DNA of 64,000 bases. Origin: an uncultured Bacilli bacterium (lineage in GTDB: Bacteria > Bacillota_I > Bacilli_A > RF39 > UBA660). Positions 9,555 to 19,042 of the stretch are shown here, one piece after another (positions within the stretch are counted from its first letter, which is position 1; the number at the start of each line of letters is the position of its first letter). The notes under the pieces were generated by a model. That model made no database searches, had not been told where the DNA came from, and saw only the letters and a list, made by a program, of their open reading frames with translations. Made by a program: the position numbers and the translations under genes. The stretch lies in assembly GCA_934154785.1 (NCBI GenBank), contig CAKPGL010000001.1, positions 1 through 64,000 on the forward strand. The letters are read 5' to 3'.

Positions 9555-10016
9555 TCACTCATTTTTTGGTCTTTTGTAAACAATAATTTGATCTGGAGCT
9601 AAGTAAAGTTGCTTATTATCACTTAAGATTTCATCAATACTAGCATTAAAATTATTAGCAACATCATTTAAAGTTTCATCACCTGTAGTCATATAAATAG
9701 ATACATTTGATGTAGGAATTAATAGTTCTTGATTAGGGTATATAAATTCATTTTTCTTTAGGCCATTTAGCAATTCTAATGTCGCAACATCTGTCCCATA
9801 ACGACTTGCTATGGAATAAAGATTATCACCTTTTTTAACAACATAAGTTTCAAAATAATCACTCTCTACTTTTGGAACTACAATATAATTACCTGGCACC
9901 AATCTAACTGGATAACTCAAACCATTAATGTCAATTAAGTTATCAACAGTAGTATTAAATTTTTTAGCAATTTCATTTATATCATCATTAGGTAAAACTT
10001 GATATATTTGATACAT
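9555..10016 (-). CDS. Three-LysM peptidoglycan-binding protein
   Basis: 153 aa made almost entirely of LysM modules: residues about 2-47 (degenerate start, YQVLPNDDINEIAKKFN), 53-98 (YVVKKGDNLYSIASRYG...LLIP, a good match) and 103-148 (degenerate). No signal peptide is seen, so it may be cytosolic, spore-associated or exported otherwise. GAGGTG precedes the ATG at 10016. The stop is TGA, which shows UGA is not read as Trp in this host. A weak GAGT-GAAA-ACTC hairpin plus T-run overlaps the stop. Confidence 0.8.
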   Translation of the reverse strand: MYQIYQVLPNDDINEIAKKFNTTVDNLIDINGLSYPVRLVPGNYIVVPKVESDYFETYVVKKGDNLYSIASRYGTDVATLELLNGLKKNEFIYPNQELLIPTSNVSIYMTTGDETLNDVANNFNASIDEILSDNKQLYLAPDQIIVYKRPKNE

Positions 10017-10110
10017 ATAATTCACCTCTATCTATTATATGCAATAGCACAAATAACTGGACTTTAAAACAAAAAAAAATACAGCAAGCTTTATAACATG
10101 CTATATCCAT

Positions 10111-11372
10111 TTAAAAGAATAACAATAGAACTAAAATATAACTAGATAATATAGCCGATAAAGAAATTGGAATACTGTATTTAAAATAATCTTTATCATT
10201 GACAACATAACCATTTTTTATTAATAAACCTATAGCTGTAATATTAGCAGAAGCACCGATTGGTGTAAAATTTCCACCGAGAGTTGCACCTATAATTAAA
10301 CCATAATATAACAAAGTAGAATCAATTGTCGAAGTTGCGCAAATAGCAGTTATTACAGGAAGCATTGTTGATACATAAGGGATATTATCTATAAATGCAG
10401 ATATTATTACCGATACAAAAACTATTAAAGTATAAATTAATAATGGATTATCACTTACATTCATAAATGTTTTGCTTACAGCATCAATTACTCCTGCTTC
10501 TTTAATACCACCAATTATAACAAACAAACTAGCCAGCAATAATGAAATTTCATAATCTATATCCTTTAGGTTAACAAGAATAGATTTAATACTTTTACAT
10601 TTACACATTTTAATAACAAGACCAATAATGAAATAAAAAGTACAAATTAAACAATTAGTAAGTTCTGGTTTATTGCTTATAAATGATGTTATTATAAGTG
10701 CTAAAACGGTTAAACATAATAATACAGTTGATACATAATCAGTAATTTTTGTATCTAAATGACATCAATTTTGGTAGTATTTTTTCTTTGTAAAAACAGT
10801 AAAACTAAAGTTGCCATTAATAAACTAATTTGAATTATGAAAAATAGACCTATCCTACTATTGTAATAAAAGAAATCAAAAAAATTTATACCAATTTCTT
10901 TGGCGAGCAATAAGGAAGTTGTATCACCAGTAAGAGTAGCGTCTCCTTCTAAGTTAGAAAATATAGATATGCAAATAATAGGTATTACTGGAGATATTTT
11001 AGATTTTTTAGCGACAACTAGAACAATTGGAGCAATAATTAAAACCGTTGCTACATTATCTATAAAAGCAGATACAACTCCTGCAAACACGGCTAAAACA
11101 ACTGTCATCCATTTGATATTAGACGTTTTTCTAATAATAAAGTCAGATAATAACTCAGGCATTTTTGATTCAATAAATAAAGAAACTGTGCCAGCAGTAC
11201 CAAATATCATTAAAAGGACATTAAAATCAATTTCACCAAGTAATTTATTTAGTGGTAAAATTCCAAGTATAATAAATAAAGTAGCAGAAAGAAGCGTTAC
11301 ATAATGCTTATACTTTGGTAAACAAAGCATTAATATATAGGTCAAAATAAAAAGAAACAATGCTAATAACAT
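10111..11372 (-). pseudogene. Frameshifted ArsB/NhaD/SLC13-type permease
   Basis: Two open frames together encode about 415 aa of an ion-transporter-superfamily permease. The N-terminal half (11372-10755) has GIL.LNKLLGEIDFNVLLMIFG and AFIDNVATVLIIAP. The C-terminal half, open from about 10751 to 10111, has AFIDNIPYVSTMLPV and GATLGGNFTPIGASANI: the two inverted halves typical of this fold. The halves lie in different frames. The switch must fall in a window of about 12 nt around 10752-10763, where a TAG ends the first frame and a TGA opens the second; loss of one base explains it. Either a recent pseudogene or a sequencing error. Confidence 0.8.
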
Positions 11373-11424
11373 ACAAACACATCATTATAATAATAACATA
11401 ATTATATATTTTTTAAATAGAAAC

Positions 11425-11446
11425 AAAAAAACACTAGATAGTGTTC
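11425..11446 (-). terminator. Terminator after tRNA-Trp
   Basis: Minus-strand stem AACACT / AGTGTT with a 4-nt loop and seven T, about 40 bp downstream of the tRNA. Confidence 0.7.
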
Positions 11447-11487
11447 AAATATATTTTACAGTAAATATTTATTTACTTAAGTATCAA

Positions 11488-11561
11488 TGGCAGGGGTGGA
11501 GAGAATCGAACTCCCAACAGCGGTTTTGGAGACCGTTATTATACCATTTAACTACACCCCT
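11488..11561 (-). tRNA. trnW: tRNA-Trp (anticodon CCA)
   Basis: 74 nt with encoded CCA. The acceptor AGGGGTG pairs with CACCCCT, followed by discriminator G. The anticodon loop is CTCCAAA, giving CCA. The T-arm has GGGAG-TTCGATT-CTCTC. CCA reads only UGG; together with TGA stops this supports the standard bacterial code. Confidence 0.95.
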
Positions 11562-11642
11562 ATGTCATAGATTATATCATAAATATATCTTAGTTTCAAC
11601 AATATTTTCACTTTTTTTCATAATATGTATAGAGGTGTGAAA

Positions 11643-12071
11643 ATGGGAATAATAAAATATACAACTAAAGAACGTGATTTACTAGCACGATTAATGCGAG
11701 CTGAGGCTGTTGGTGAAGGGAATTTAGGTATGCTAATGGTTGGTAATGTAGGAGTAAACCGTGTTTTAGCAGATTGCTTGACTTTTAAGGATATCAAATC
11801 TATATCTGAAATGATTTATCAAAATCCTGGAGGATTTTCTGGAAAAGATAGTCCACTGTTTTTTAGTAATCCAACCACGGCTGAACAAAATTTAGCAGAT
11901 AGAGTTATTAAAGGGGAATATTACTATCCCGCCACTAATGCTTTATGGTTTTATGCACCCGCTAGTGGAGAATCTTGTAAATTATTATGGTGGGAACAAG
12001 AAAATACTGGAAGATATAAAAACCATTGTTTCTATCAACCTTACTCAGGTGAATGTAAACAAATACATTAA
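11643..12071 (+). CDS. Cell wall hydrolase, SleB/CwlJ family (Hydrolase_2)
   Basis: 142 aa, the bare catalytic domain of the SleB/CwlJ family of spore-cortex and wall hydrolases. Hallmarks: LLARLMRAEAVGEG (with the catalytic-type Glu), VGNVGVNRV, MIYQNPGGFSG and GEYYYPATNALWFYAP. No signal peptide and no binding domain, as in CwlJ. GAGGTG sits 6 nt before the ATG at 11643, which is preferred to an ATG six codons earlier. It faces the LysM amidase tail gene-to-gene. Confidence 0.85.
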   Translation: MGIIKYTTKERDLLARLMRAEAVGEGNLGMLMVGNVGVNRVLADCLTFKDIKSISEMIYQNPGGFSGKDSPLFFSNPTTAEQNLADRVIKGEYYYPATNALWFYAPASGESCKLLWWEQENTGRYKNHCFYQPYSGECKQIH

Positions 12072-12115
12072 AAAAGCACTGAATTTGATATATATCAATT
12101 TTCAATGCTTTTTTC
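12070..12115. terminator. Bidirectional terminator between wall hydrolase and LysM amidase tail
   Basis: Long interrupted stem (AAAAAAGCA...TGAATTTGAT against ATCAATTTTCAATGCTTTTTT), serving both convergent genes. Confidence 0.7.
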
Positions 12116-13205
12116 TATATCACTAAGATTTGACCTATCTTAAGATTATTACTAGTCAAATTATTTTTTTGTTTTATAGAATTTACAGTAGTATTATATT
12201 TGGATGCTATTGAATATAAGTTATCACCACTTTTTACTACATAAGTAACTTGCCCATTACTAGGTATTCTTAATGTCTGACCTACACTAAGATTATTAGT
12301 TGTTAAATTGTTTAATGATTTTATTGCAGATACTGTTGTACCATATCTATTAGCAATACTATATAGATTATCACCACTTTTTACTACATACTCTATATAA
12401 TCCTTCGTAGAAGATGTTGTAGTACTTCCTTGAGGTATTTTTAAAACTTGACCTATTGATAAAATAGATGTTTTTAAATTGTTGAGAGCCATTATTTCAG
12501 ACACTGTAGTATTATAACGTTCCGCTATCTTATATAAAGTATCGCCACTTTTTACTATGTAAGTAGTTGTGTCTTCCAGTTTTTCTTCTATTGGTATAAG
12601 TAGTTGTTGACCTACAGATAAATTTGTAGATGACAAATTATTATAGTTTATTAATTTATCAACTGTAGTGTTATATTTATTTGCAATGCTATATAAAGAA
12701 TCGCCTCTTTGCACAGTATAAATACTATATTCTGTAGATGGTTCAATTTCAATTTCTTCTTGTGGTATTTTTAAAACTTGACCTATTTTCAATAAATTAC
12801 TACTTAAGTTATTAGCGCTTTTTAATTCTTCAACAGGTACATTAAATTTCTTTGCAATACTCCATAAACTATCACCTTTTTGTACTGTATAATTTTTACC
12901 ACTACTTTCTATACCTAAGTATTCTAATACCGCATCTACGACAGCATCAGTATAAGCTTGCCAATTGTTTTTTAATTTTGTAGCATCTTTAGCGTTATCT
13001 AGAAAGCCATACTCAACAATCAAAGATTGTGTATTACCAGTATTTCTATTCATAAAGTAATAATCTTTTGAAGTATCACTAGGTAAACGTCTTTGGTAAG
13101 CCTTTCTTGGTGTTTGACCAGCTTCCTGCAATGAATCTAAAATTAAATTTGGTAAAGTTGCTGTATTTCTTAAGGCATAGATTACTTCAGCACCTTCGGC
13201 ACCTC
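12115..13205 (-). pseudogene. C-terminal part of interrupted LysM N-acetylmuramoyl-L-alanine amidase
   Basis: Encodes the second half of an amidase_3 domain (GAEGAEVIYALRNTATLP, AYQRRLPSD, and SLIVEYGFLDN with the catalytic-type Glu) followed by five LysM repeats of about 45 residues (each '(Y)VVKSGDNLYSIA...NNL....L.IGQ.L.IP'). It has no start of its own at the native position: a TGA in the element lies 3 codons upstream of the restored frame. A TTG at 13131 could give a 338-aa fragment but has no good ribosome site. The missing first half lies at 22951-23209; joining them at the shared CACCTC gives a 447-aa in-frame amidase. Confidence 0.93.
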
Positions 13206-13222
13206 ATGACGGCTCTAGTGGT
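13200..13222 (+). other. attL: core repeat plus element arm
   Basis: Core CACCTC (13200-13205), 9 nt, then CTAGTGGT (13215-13222). The arm is the exact inverted complement of the one at the other element end (ACCACTAG, 22934-22941), also 9 nt from its core. Left of the core is amidase sequence. Confidence 0.85.
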
Positions 13223-13224
13223 TA

Positions 13225-13437
13225 TTAATTGTTATTATTAACCTTATTTTGTTGCTCCATAGCTTGCATCATTTGATATTTAGCAAGTATAGCACTTTTA
13301 TTTTGTTCATGTTGAAGTTCTGCAGATAGTTTTAATAATTCCTTTGTAAAATCATTGAAGTTCCTACAATTATCAATCATTTTCTTTGTTAACTCTTTCC
13401 AGTTATTATCAATATTTATTGCTTGTTCTACTGTCAT
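13225..13437 (-). CDS. Small helical protein at element end (unknown)
   Basis: 70 aa, not recognised. Predicted mostly helical, charged and glutamine-rich (LLKLSAELQHEQNKSAILAKYQMMQAMEQQ), probably coiled coil. A strong AAAGGAGAG site 6 nt before the ATG shows it is translated. It is the last gene before attL. Small proteins next to att sites are sometimes recombination directionality factors for large serine integrases; that is only a positional guess. Confidence 0.55.
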   Translation of the reverse strand: MTVEQAINIDNNWKELTKKMIDNCRNFNDFTKELLKLSAELQHEQNKSAILAKYQMMQAMEQQNKVNNNN

Positions 13438-13530
13438 GTCTATCTCTCCTTTCCTTATTTAATTATTATAAAACATTTCAATTATTAAATATTGCCAAAT
13501 TTCTGCCATTTTTTTGTAATATTTTCGTAA

Positions 13531-14298
13531 TTATTTTAGTTCAACTTTTTCAAAAGTTTTAGATACAGTATATACATTTTTATTATCTACTTTTTCCTGT
13601 CTTCCTTTATATATTGTCAAATTATTACTTTTTATATTACAATCTAAAGTAATGTAATAATCATTATTTGAATATACTACAACTTTATCATTTCCTATAA
13701 TATTATAATTCCTAATTAGTTTTAATTGTGAATAAGTTCTACCACCATATAATAGTAATAACAAAATTATTAAAAATGGTAATGCTTTAAAATAGTTCTT
13801 AATTTTAGCTTTTGCCTCATCATTATCTGTGATTTCATCTTTTTTAAAAAAGAAATATGAATAAATAAATTCTATTATGAGCAAGACTATATTAAATATT
13901 GTAAAGCTAAACCAATCAACAAATTTAAAATAGACAACACTTAATATTATATTATAAAAGATTATTGTTAGTAATTCGCTGATTATTTTTCGATTCACTT
14001 TTTCTTTAAACTTTTTAGCTAAACTATTTGTACTAAATAAAATAGATAAAAATGCAACTAAAAATATAATTGACAAACATAATGAATAAATAAACCCTTG
14101 ATCATTAAATCTATATAATCCAATATTCAAGCCATAATACGAAAAATAATAACTAGCTGTGATATACTCAAAAAATCTTAAGATATATAATATTACAATA
14201 CATAAAGCCGAGCCGCATGCAATAAATAATTTATAATATTTATTAATTACTTCGATTGGTTTTTCAATTAATAATTCATCTTTATTAGTCTTTTTCAT
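13531..14298 (-). CDS. Multi-pass membrane protein in element (unknown)
   Basis: 255 aa with about five membrane helices (near residues 20-44, 60-86, 105-125, 128-150 and 170-190) and an outward or soluble C-terminal beta-rich tail of about 65 residues. No family recognised. GATAGGGGGA precedes the ATG. It follows the recombinase by 33 bp on the same strand, so they may share a transcript. Could be cargo or a surface-exclusion or immunity-like protein; no evidence decides this. Confidence 0.6.
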   Translation of the reverse strand: MKKTNKDELLIEKPIEVINKYYKLFIACGSALCIVILYILRFFEYITASYYFSYYGLNIGLYRFNDQGFIYSLCLSIIFLVAFLSILFSTNSLAKKFKEKVNRKIISELLTIIFYNIILSVVYFKFVDWFSFTIFNIVLLIIEFIYSYFFFKKDEITDNDEAKAKIKNYFKALPFLIILLLLLYGGRTYSQLKLIRNYNIIGNDKVVVYSNNDYYITLDCNIKSNNLTIYKGRQEKVDNKNVYTVSKTFEKVELK

Positions 14299-14331
14299 AA
14301 AAATCCCCCTATCTAAAGTGTTTGCTATATA

Positions 14332-16011
14332 TTATAACATATTTTTATTACAATTAATCTTTTTTCCGCATCTTCCATAAGGATTTCTTATTGGATTCTT
14401 ATCAACATATTTAAAAGTATAATCATCAAGTATTTTATATTTAAATTTAATTGTTATATTTCTATCTTCATCTGCTTCTATTCTATCTATTATGGTAAAT
14501 AACAAATCTCTATTTGGTTTTTCTATATTTAATAATTCTTTTATCTTCTTCGTATAATTTGGTATTTTATTAGCACTATTTTTTCTTTTTAAAATTTCAA
14601 GTTCTATTTCTTCTAATTTTTCTTTTAAATTTCTCATTTTTTGTTCGTAAGGAGATACTATCATTTTGTATGAATCTAAAGAAATATTACCATCAATTCT
14701 ATCTTGATAAACTGTTTGAATATTAGAAGTTAATTTTAAAATTTCTTTTTCTATATCTTTTTTTATTTCATCAAGTGATTTAGTACCTGAATTAGTTCTA
14801 TTAACTATTTCTTCATTTAATTCTTTAATACTCAATCCTTTAAATAAATCAGATAATAATTTGTTTAATTCTTCTAATACTTCTTCTTCAAAATAATCAT
14901 ATGGAAAAAAATGAGTCTTGCATCTACCTCTAATTGGGTCTCTAGCATATCTATTGCAGTTAATAGTCCAATAGTCATGATTCCTTCTATATATTACACC
15001 TAATCTATTTCCACACTCTTTGCAATAGATTAATCCCTCTAATAATCTAGTTGGTCTTTTAGTTCTTACATCAACTTTTCGATTATGATTATCTCTTTTC
15101 TTATTAATTATTCTAAATGTCTCTTTATCTACTAATGGTTCATGAGTACTTTCTACTATTACCCATAAGCTTTGATTTAGTGTTACTTTCTTTTTAGATT
15201 TATAACTAATATTAGTTTGAGTATGTTGTACCATATCACCTGTGTACATTCTATTTTGTAATATCTTTTTTACTGAATGTATTGTCCATGCATTTTTTTC
15301 TTTTACTCTAGAATATATTGGTAAATTTTTATAAGCACTAGGTGTTGGTGCTCCTAATTTAGTTAAACGAGTTGCTATTTCAGATATTCCTATATCATTT
15401 GCTCTCCACTCAAACATCTGCTTAACATAAGGTGCTGTATTAGGGTCTATAATTAGATGTCCTTTATCTTCTGGGTCTCTCATATAACCATAACATGGTT
15501 TACTTCCTATAAATTTACCATCTTTTCTTTTAGCATCTAATACATTTCTTACTTTTAATGAGTTTTGTTTACTATAATAATCATTACAAGCAATAATAAA
15601 TGTTGACGAATCATTACTTGCTTGATTTTTCATACTATCATAGTTTTCAACAATTGATATAAATCTTACTTTATTTTCTGGAAAATAAGTTTCAATATAA
15701 TAACCAGTCATTACATGATCTCTACCTAGTCTTGATAAATCTTTTACTACTACAAGATTAATCTTTTTATTTTTAATACCTTCAATCATTCTAATAAATC
15801 CTGGTCTATCAAAATTAGTTCCTGAATAACCATCATCTACATACTCTTCTATTAAATTAAATCCATTTTTTAGACAATAGTCTCTTAATATTTCTTTTTG
15901 ATTAGTAACACTTTCACTATCTGACTCATATTTTTTATCTTTATCTTCTTGAGAAAGTCTAATATAAATACCTGCATTATAATTCATATTCGTTAAGTAA
16001 CTATAATTCAT
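14332..16011 (-). CDS. Large serine recombinase (TndX/TnpX-like)
   Basis: 559 aa site-specific recombinase that integrates and excises the element. N-terminal resolvase domain with catalytic Ser S20 (YIRLSQED) and the Arg pair in LSRLGRD (R94, R97); recombinase domain about 165-300 with the GYMRDPEDKG start; zinc ribbon with C330, C333, C352 and C364; coiled coil about 385-490. GAGGAGGT 5 nt before the ATG fixes the start. All catalytic residues are intact, so the enzyme is likely active. The attP predicted from the element ends is symmetrical, as this family requires. Confidence 0.95.
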   Translation of the reverse strand: MNYSYLTNMNYNAGIYIRLSQEDKDKKYESDSESVTNQKEILRDYCLKNGFNLIEEYVDDGYSGTNFDRPGFIRMIEGIKNKKINLVVVKDLSRLGRDHVMTGYYIETYFPENKVRFISIVENYDSMKNQASNDSSTFIIACNDYYSKQNSLKVRNVLDAKRKDGKFIGSKPCYGYMRDPEDKGHLIIDPNTAPYVKQMFEWRANDIGISEIATRLTKLGAPTPSAYKNLPIYSRVKEKNAWTIHSVKKILQNRMYTGDMVQHTQTNISYKSKKKVTLNQSLWVIVESTHEPLVDKETFRIINKKRDNHNRKVDVRTKRPTRLLEGLIYCKECGNRLGVIYRRNHDYWTINCNRYARDPIRGRCKTHFFPYDYFEEEVLEELNKLLSDLFKGLSIKELNEEIVNRTNSGTKSLDEIKKDIEKEILKLTSNIQTVYQDRIDGNISLDSYKMIVSPYEQKMRNLKEKLEEIELEILKRKNSANKIPNYTKKIKELLNIEKPNRDLLFTIIDRIEADEDRNITIKFKYKILDDYTFKYVDKNPIRNPYGRCGKKINCNKNML

Positions 16012-16098
16012 CTTCTACCTCCTCATTTTATAGCACTTAACTTTCTTCGAGACAAGTGCATTTTACCATGATAAATAAAAATAAGCAAATCATTAGAA

Positions 16099-16212
16099 TT
16101 ATTTTTCTTCCATAATTTGCTTTAATAGATAACTAATTATTAATTCTTTAAAAATTTCTTTTTTATCTTCTTTCATAGTTAAATTTATGTTGTTTAATAA
16201 TTGATTATTCAT
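16099..16212 (-). CDS. 37-aa peptide coupled to the OB-fold gene
   Basis: Short frame starting ATG at 16212 inside the last codons of the upstream gene (8-bp overlap) with AGGTGAT 4 nt upstream, ending TAA at 16099. Sequence is hydrophilic with a helical middle (KEDKKEIFKELIISYLLKQI). The overlap and ribosome site argue for translation by coupling. Function unknown; it sits directly before the recombinase and could be an accessory or regulatory peptide. Confidence 0.5.
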   Translation of the reverse strand: MNNQLLNNINLTMKEDKKEIFKELIISYLLKQIMEEK

Positions 16213-16636
16213 CTGTATCACCTGTAATTGATTTGATAAGTTCTTCCGTTTCTGCTTGTTCTTCTGGAGTTGCTAGTGTAGGTTCTAATCTTTTGCCATT
16301 CCAAGTTTCTACTCCATCATAATCAACACCAATAACTGGACCATTAGCACTTTCAAAATCATAGCCTTCTATTTTGGTTACTGTTACATAATTATGGATT
16401 GTTTTATTCTTATCAGAATAAGAATTCAAATATCCTTTTATATAAACATTCTTACCCAACAAAAAAAGACCCTTATTATTATCATAAAGATCTTTATATA
16501 CTCTTAAACTAGCAAAAACTATATTACTATTCTCATTAGGTGAATACTTCTTACAAATAAGTCCCAATGTAATGTATTTATTATTAATTATAATATTATT
16601 TATCTCACCAGATAATAATATCTCATTATAAGTCAT
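16205..16636 (-). CDS. OB-fold, single-stranded-DNA-binding-like protein
   Basis: 143 aa. The first 100 residues follow the SSB/PriB pattern of an OB fold (ILLSGEINNI, then strands, LGKNVYIKGYLNSY, then NYVTVTKIEGYDF), as in plasmid- and element-borne SSB-like proteins. The C-terminal 45 residues are acidic (ATPEEQAETEELIKSITGDTDE-type) but without a DDDLPF tip. AGGAGG precedes the ATG at 16636. In an element operon with a winged-helix protein and the recombinase, it probably supports element DNA handling. Family identity moderate. Confidence 0.65.
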   Translation of the reverse strand: MTYNEILLSGEINNIIINNKYITLGLICKKYSPNENSNIVFASLRVYKDLYDNNKGLFLLGKNVYIKGYLNSYSDKNKTIHNYVTVTKIEGYDFESANGPVIGVDYDGVETWNGKRLEPTLATPEEQAETEELIKSITGDTDE

Positions 16637-16751
16637 AAACAAAACCTCCTGTTTAATTATACATATAATTTTTTATATATTAATTATCTTTTAATTTATT
16701 TATTATACATGCATATTTATTCATATAATTAATGCACAATATTGCATATTA

Positions 16752-17036
16752 TCATGAATCATCTTGCATATCATTTACATATATTCTTCGTTGTATTAAA
16801 TCATCATTTCTTACTCTTTCAACACTAATATATCCTTTTTCTTTTAATCTTTTTAAAGAATAATTAATTGTCCTTATTTTAACAAAAGATAAATTAGATA
16901 ATACTCTATTAGTAGCAAAACAATAACCATTTAATCTACTAAGATTATAAATATTACCAAATAAAAAACAGTCTGATTTAGTCAAACTGTTATCTTTCAT
17001 TAATTCTCTTGGAATAATAATAAAATCTTTTTTCAA
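16752..17036 (-). CDS. Winged-helix (HTH_36/Rep-like) DNA-binding protein
   Basis: 94 aa from a TTG start at 17036 that has AAAGGAGAG about 9 nt upstream; the frame is open to 17147 but without a ribosome site there. The sequence follows the HTH_36 pattern: FIIIPRELMKDNSLTKSDC, CFATNRVLSNLSFVKIRTI (recognition helix) and LKRLKEKGYISVERV (wing). Such small domains occur in plasmid replication initiators and element regulators. First gene of the element's leftward operon, so a regulator of excision or replication is plausible. Stop codon TGA. Confidence 0.65.
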   Translation of the reverse strand: MKKDFIIIPRELMKDNSLTKSDCFLFGNIYNLSRLNGYCFATNRVLSNLSFVKIRTINYSLKRLKEKGYISVERVRNDDLIQRRIYVNDMQDDS

Positions 17037-17600
17037 ATATGATACTCTCCTTTCTATAAAATCCCAAAAACACCAATTTTTAATTGGTATTTTTTTATCA
17101 GGATAAGACGATGGTACCGCAACATCAATTTTTCTAGGTAAAATCAATGTTTCTTATGGTACCAAACTTAATTTGCACTTGCAAAATTTATCCCATATGG
17201 GTGAATTATCTTTAATAAGATATTTAAAAATAGGCAAATAAAAAATCCCAATACATAAAATATTGAGATTTTGTTGGGATGTTTAAACCTTATCCATCTT
17301 GTATATATTTATCACCTATTGTATCAAGTTTAACAGAAGTTTTTTTATTGTGCAAGTTTCATTTTTTCTCGTTTTTTTCTCTTTTTTTGTCATATTTTTT
17401 ACTTATTATAGCAACTTTATCATAAAAAATTTTATTTGTCCATTCATTTTAAATGGTACTTTAACCTTTAATTTAAAAGTGATTTATACTTCACTTTATC
17501 ATCAATTTGCCCTTTTACTACAAAGAAATAAAAAAACAGAAAAAAGTGCAAAAATATGCACTTTTTTTGAAAAAATACTAAAAAAATAATTTTAATTTTT
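17037..17600. other. Non-coding element centre with palindromes and terminators
   Basis: No convincing gene. Features seen: a perfect 10-bp palindrome CCCATATGGG at 17192-17201 and a TTGC-acttG-CAA dyad just left of it, in front of the leftward operon (operator or origin candidates); an inverted pair ATCCCAA/TTGGGAT at 17245-17280 with a minus-strand T-run (terminator-like); and a poly-pyrimidine tract at 17340-17400. A plus-strand open frame at 17299-17589 is low-complexity and was rejected. Confidence 0.5.
17541..17568. terminator. Bidirectional terminator downstream of the restriction gene
   Basis: Stem AAAAGTGCA / TGCACTTTT with a 6-nt loop, A-run on one side and T-run on the other, about 30 bp after the restriction endonuclease stop. 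Confidence 0.8.
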
Positions 17601-18983
17601 TTATAAATATTCCTTAAATATATCTTTAATATAACTATTATTTATCCAAAAACAATGTTTAGTATATTCAGTAGCGCCGGTTAATTTATCAGCTACTGGC
17701 AATTTAAATGTATCTTTTGAATCTCTACCATGAGGTCTTACATGGCATACTCTATTTTCACTTGAGCCAACAAAATTAGTTTTTCTTTTTCCATCTTTGA
17801 TATACCTTACTATATTCCCTGTTTTAATTGTATTATATGTTTTCTTCCACATATCCATAACCCAAGTTTGAATATCCATTTCTGGCATATTCCATATTTT
17901 TATATCTTTAAAAACATATTCTCCATTTTCACATTTAAAGATAAAGAACATATATTTAGTTGTTTCAAATTGTTCTTTTAAATCAGATGTTTCCCAGTCT
18001 TGTTCAACTATATCAGTAAATTCAAATGCTGGAAATGAAATACATTCTTTTATTCTACCATTTTCTTCTATTCTAATAGTCTTTGGAACTATATTAGCTT
18101 TTTGAAATTCATCTGTTTTATCCAATTCACTTTTAACATTAAACATTCTATTTATCAACATACTATTAATACTTTTAGCAGTTGATTCAATTCCAAACTC
18201 TTTCATTAATTCTTTTTGAGTTTTTCCTTTATATTTAGTTATAACTCCATTAACAAATTCATTAAATGAATCAGTAGTATTCTTTAATACTTTTTCAACA
18301 TCAGAATAATTACCTATATATTTTCTTACTAACTGAGTCATATAAGAATTTTTAAAACAAAATGCTCTTTGCATAGCTGGAATATCACTAAATGGTTGTT
18401 TTCTTGTGGATAAAGCATTAGCACCTTTTGAACAAGCTCCAAGATACATTGTATCTGCTTCTGATATTTCATGTGCTTTACCTTCTCTAATTTTTTTAAT
18501 AATTAAATTCCAATCTTCTTCTATTTGTTTTAAATCTTCATTTTTTGAAAGTTCTAATAACTTTTCATGAGTTATCTTTAAATCTTTCTTATCTTTTCCT
18601 GCTTCCCATAAATACCATAAAAGTTGAATCTTATTATTTTTATACCAAAAATGACTACTTCTAAATTCATTTTTATATTCGGTTTCATAATCAATTATAT
18701 TTAAAACAAGTCTTTCCTTAGCAGACAATTCGTTGTTTTTAATTCTTTTATATGGAGTAACTTTTAATTCAATACCAACAGGCATAAAATCAGGCTCAGA
18801 ATCGCTATTATTATCCATACCAAAAAGATATTTTTCTATTAGTTGTCCAAATCCACCTTTATTAGCTTCTTTATCTTCTATTGTTACTAATTCTTCGTTT
18901 AAAATATCATTTAATGATTTACCAATTGCAGATTTAGCAATAAGTTCAATTTCTTGTCTATCATATAATCTACCTTTTTTCAT
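17601..18983 (-). CDS. Type II restriction endonuclease, Sau3AI/MutH family (predicted GATC)
   Basis: 460 aa. The N-terminal MutH-like nuclease domain carries the D...ExK active site as PDFMPVGIELKVTP (D65, E72, K74), and upstream GGFGQLIEKYLFG is the conserved helix of this family. The C-terminal half would be the allosteric DNA-binding domain of Sau3AI-type enzymes. Length is close to Sau3AI. AAAGGAG precedes the ATG at 18983. Divergent from a cytosine methyltransferase 128 bp away, as a classic R-M pair. The GATC target is inferred from the family, not shown. Confidence 0.88.
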   Translation of the reverse strand: MKKGRLYDRQEIELIAKSAIGKSLNDILNEELVTIEDKEANKGGFGQLIEKYLFGMDNNSDSEPDFMPVGIELKVTPYKRIKNNELSAKERLVLNIIDYETEYKNEFRSSHFWYKNNKIQLLWYLWEAGKDKKDLKITHEKLLELSKNEDLKQIEEDWNLIIKKIREGKAHEISEADTMYLGACSKGANALSTRKQPFSDIPAMQRAFCFKNSYMTQLVRKYIGNYSDVEKVLKNTTDSFNEFVNGVITKYKGKTQKELMKEFGIESTAKSINSMLINRMFNVKSELDKTDEFQKANIVPKTIRIEENGRIKECISFPAFEFTDIVEQDWETSDLKEQFETTKYMFFIFKCENGEYVFKDIKIWNMPEMDIQTWVMDMWKKTYNTIKTGNIVRYIKDGKRKTNFVGSSENRVCHVRPHGRDSKDTFKLPVADKLTGATEYTKHCFWINNSYIKDIFKEYL

Positions 18984-19042
18984 AAAATTCTCCTTTCGAT
19001 CTTGTTTTAATTAAAAATTTAGTTTAAAATATAAGTATGAGG

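Noticed and set aside
10900..11304. Plus-strand frame opposite the broken permease
   Set aside because: Shadow of the minus-strand coding frame; no ribosome site and no recognisable protein.
17299..17589. Plus-strand open frame of 96 codons in the element centre
   Set aside because: Low-complexity F/V/S-rich translation of a poly-pyrimidine tract, no ribosome site, and it overlaps the terminator of the restriction gene.
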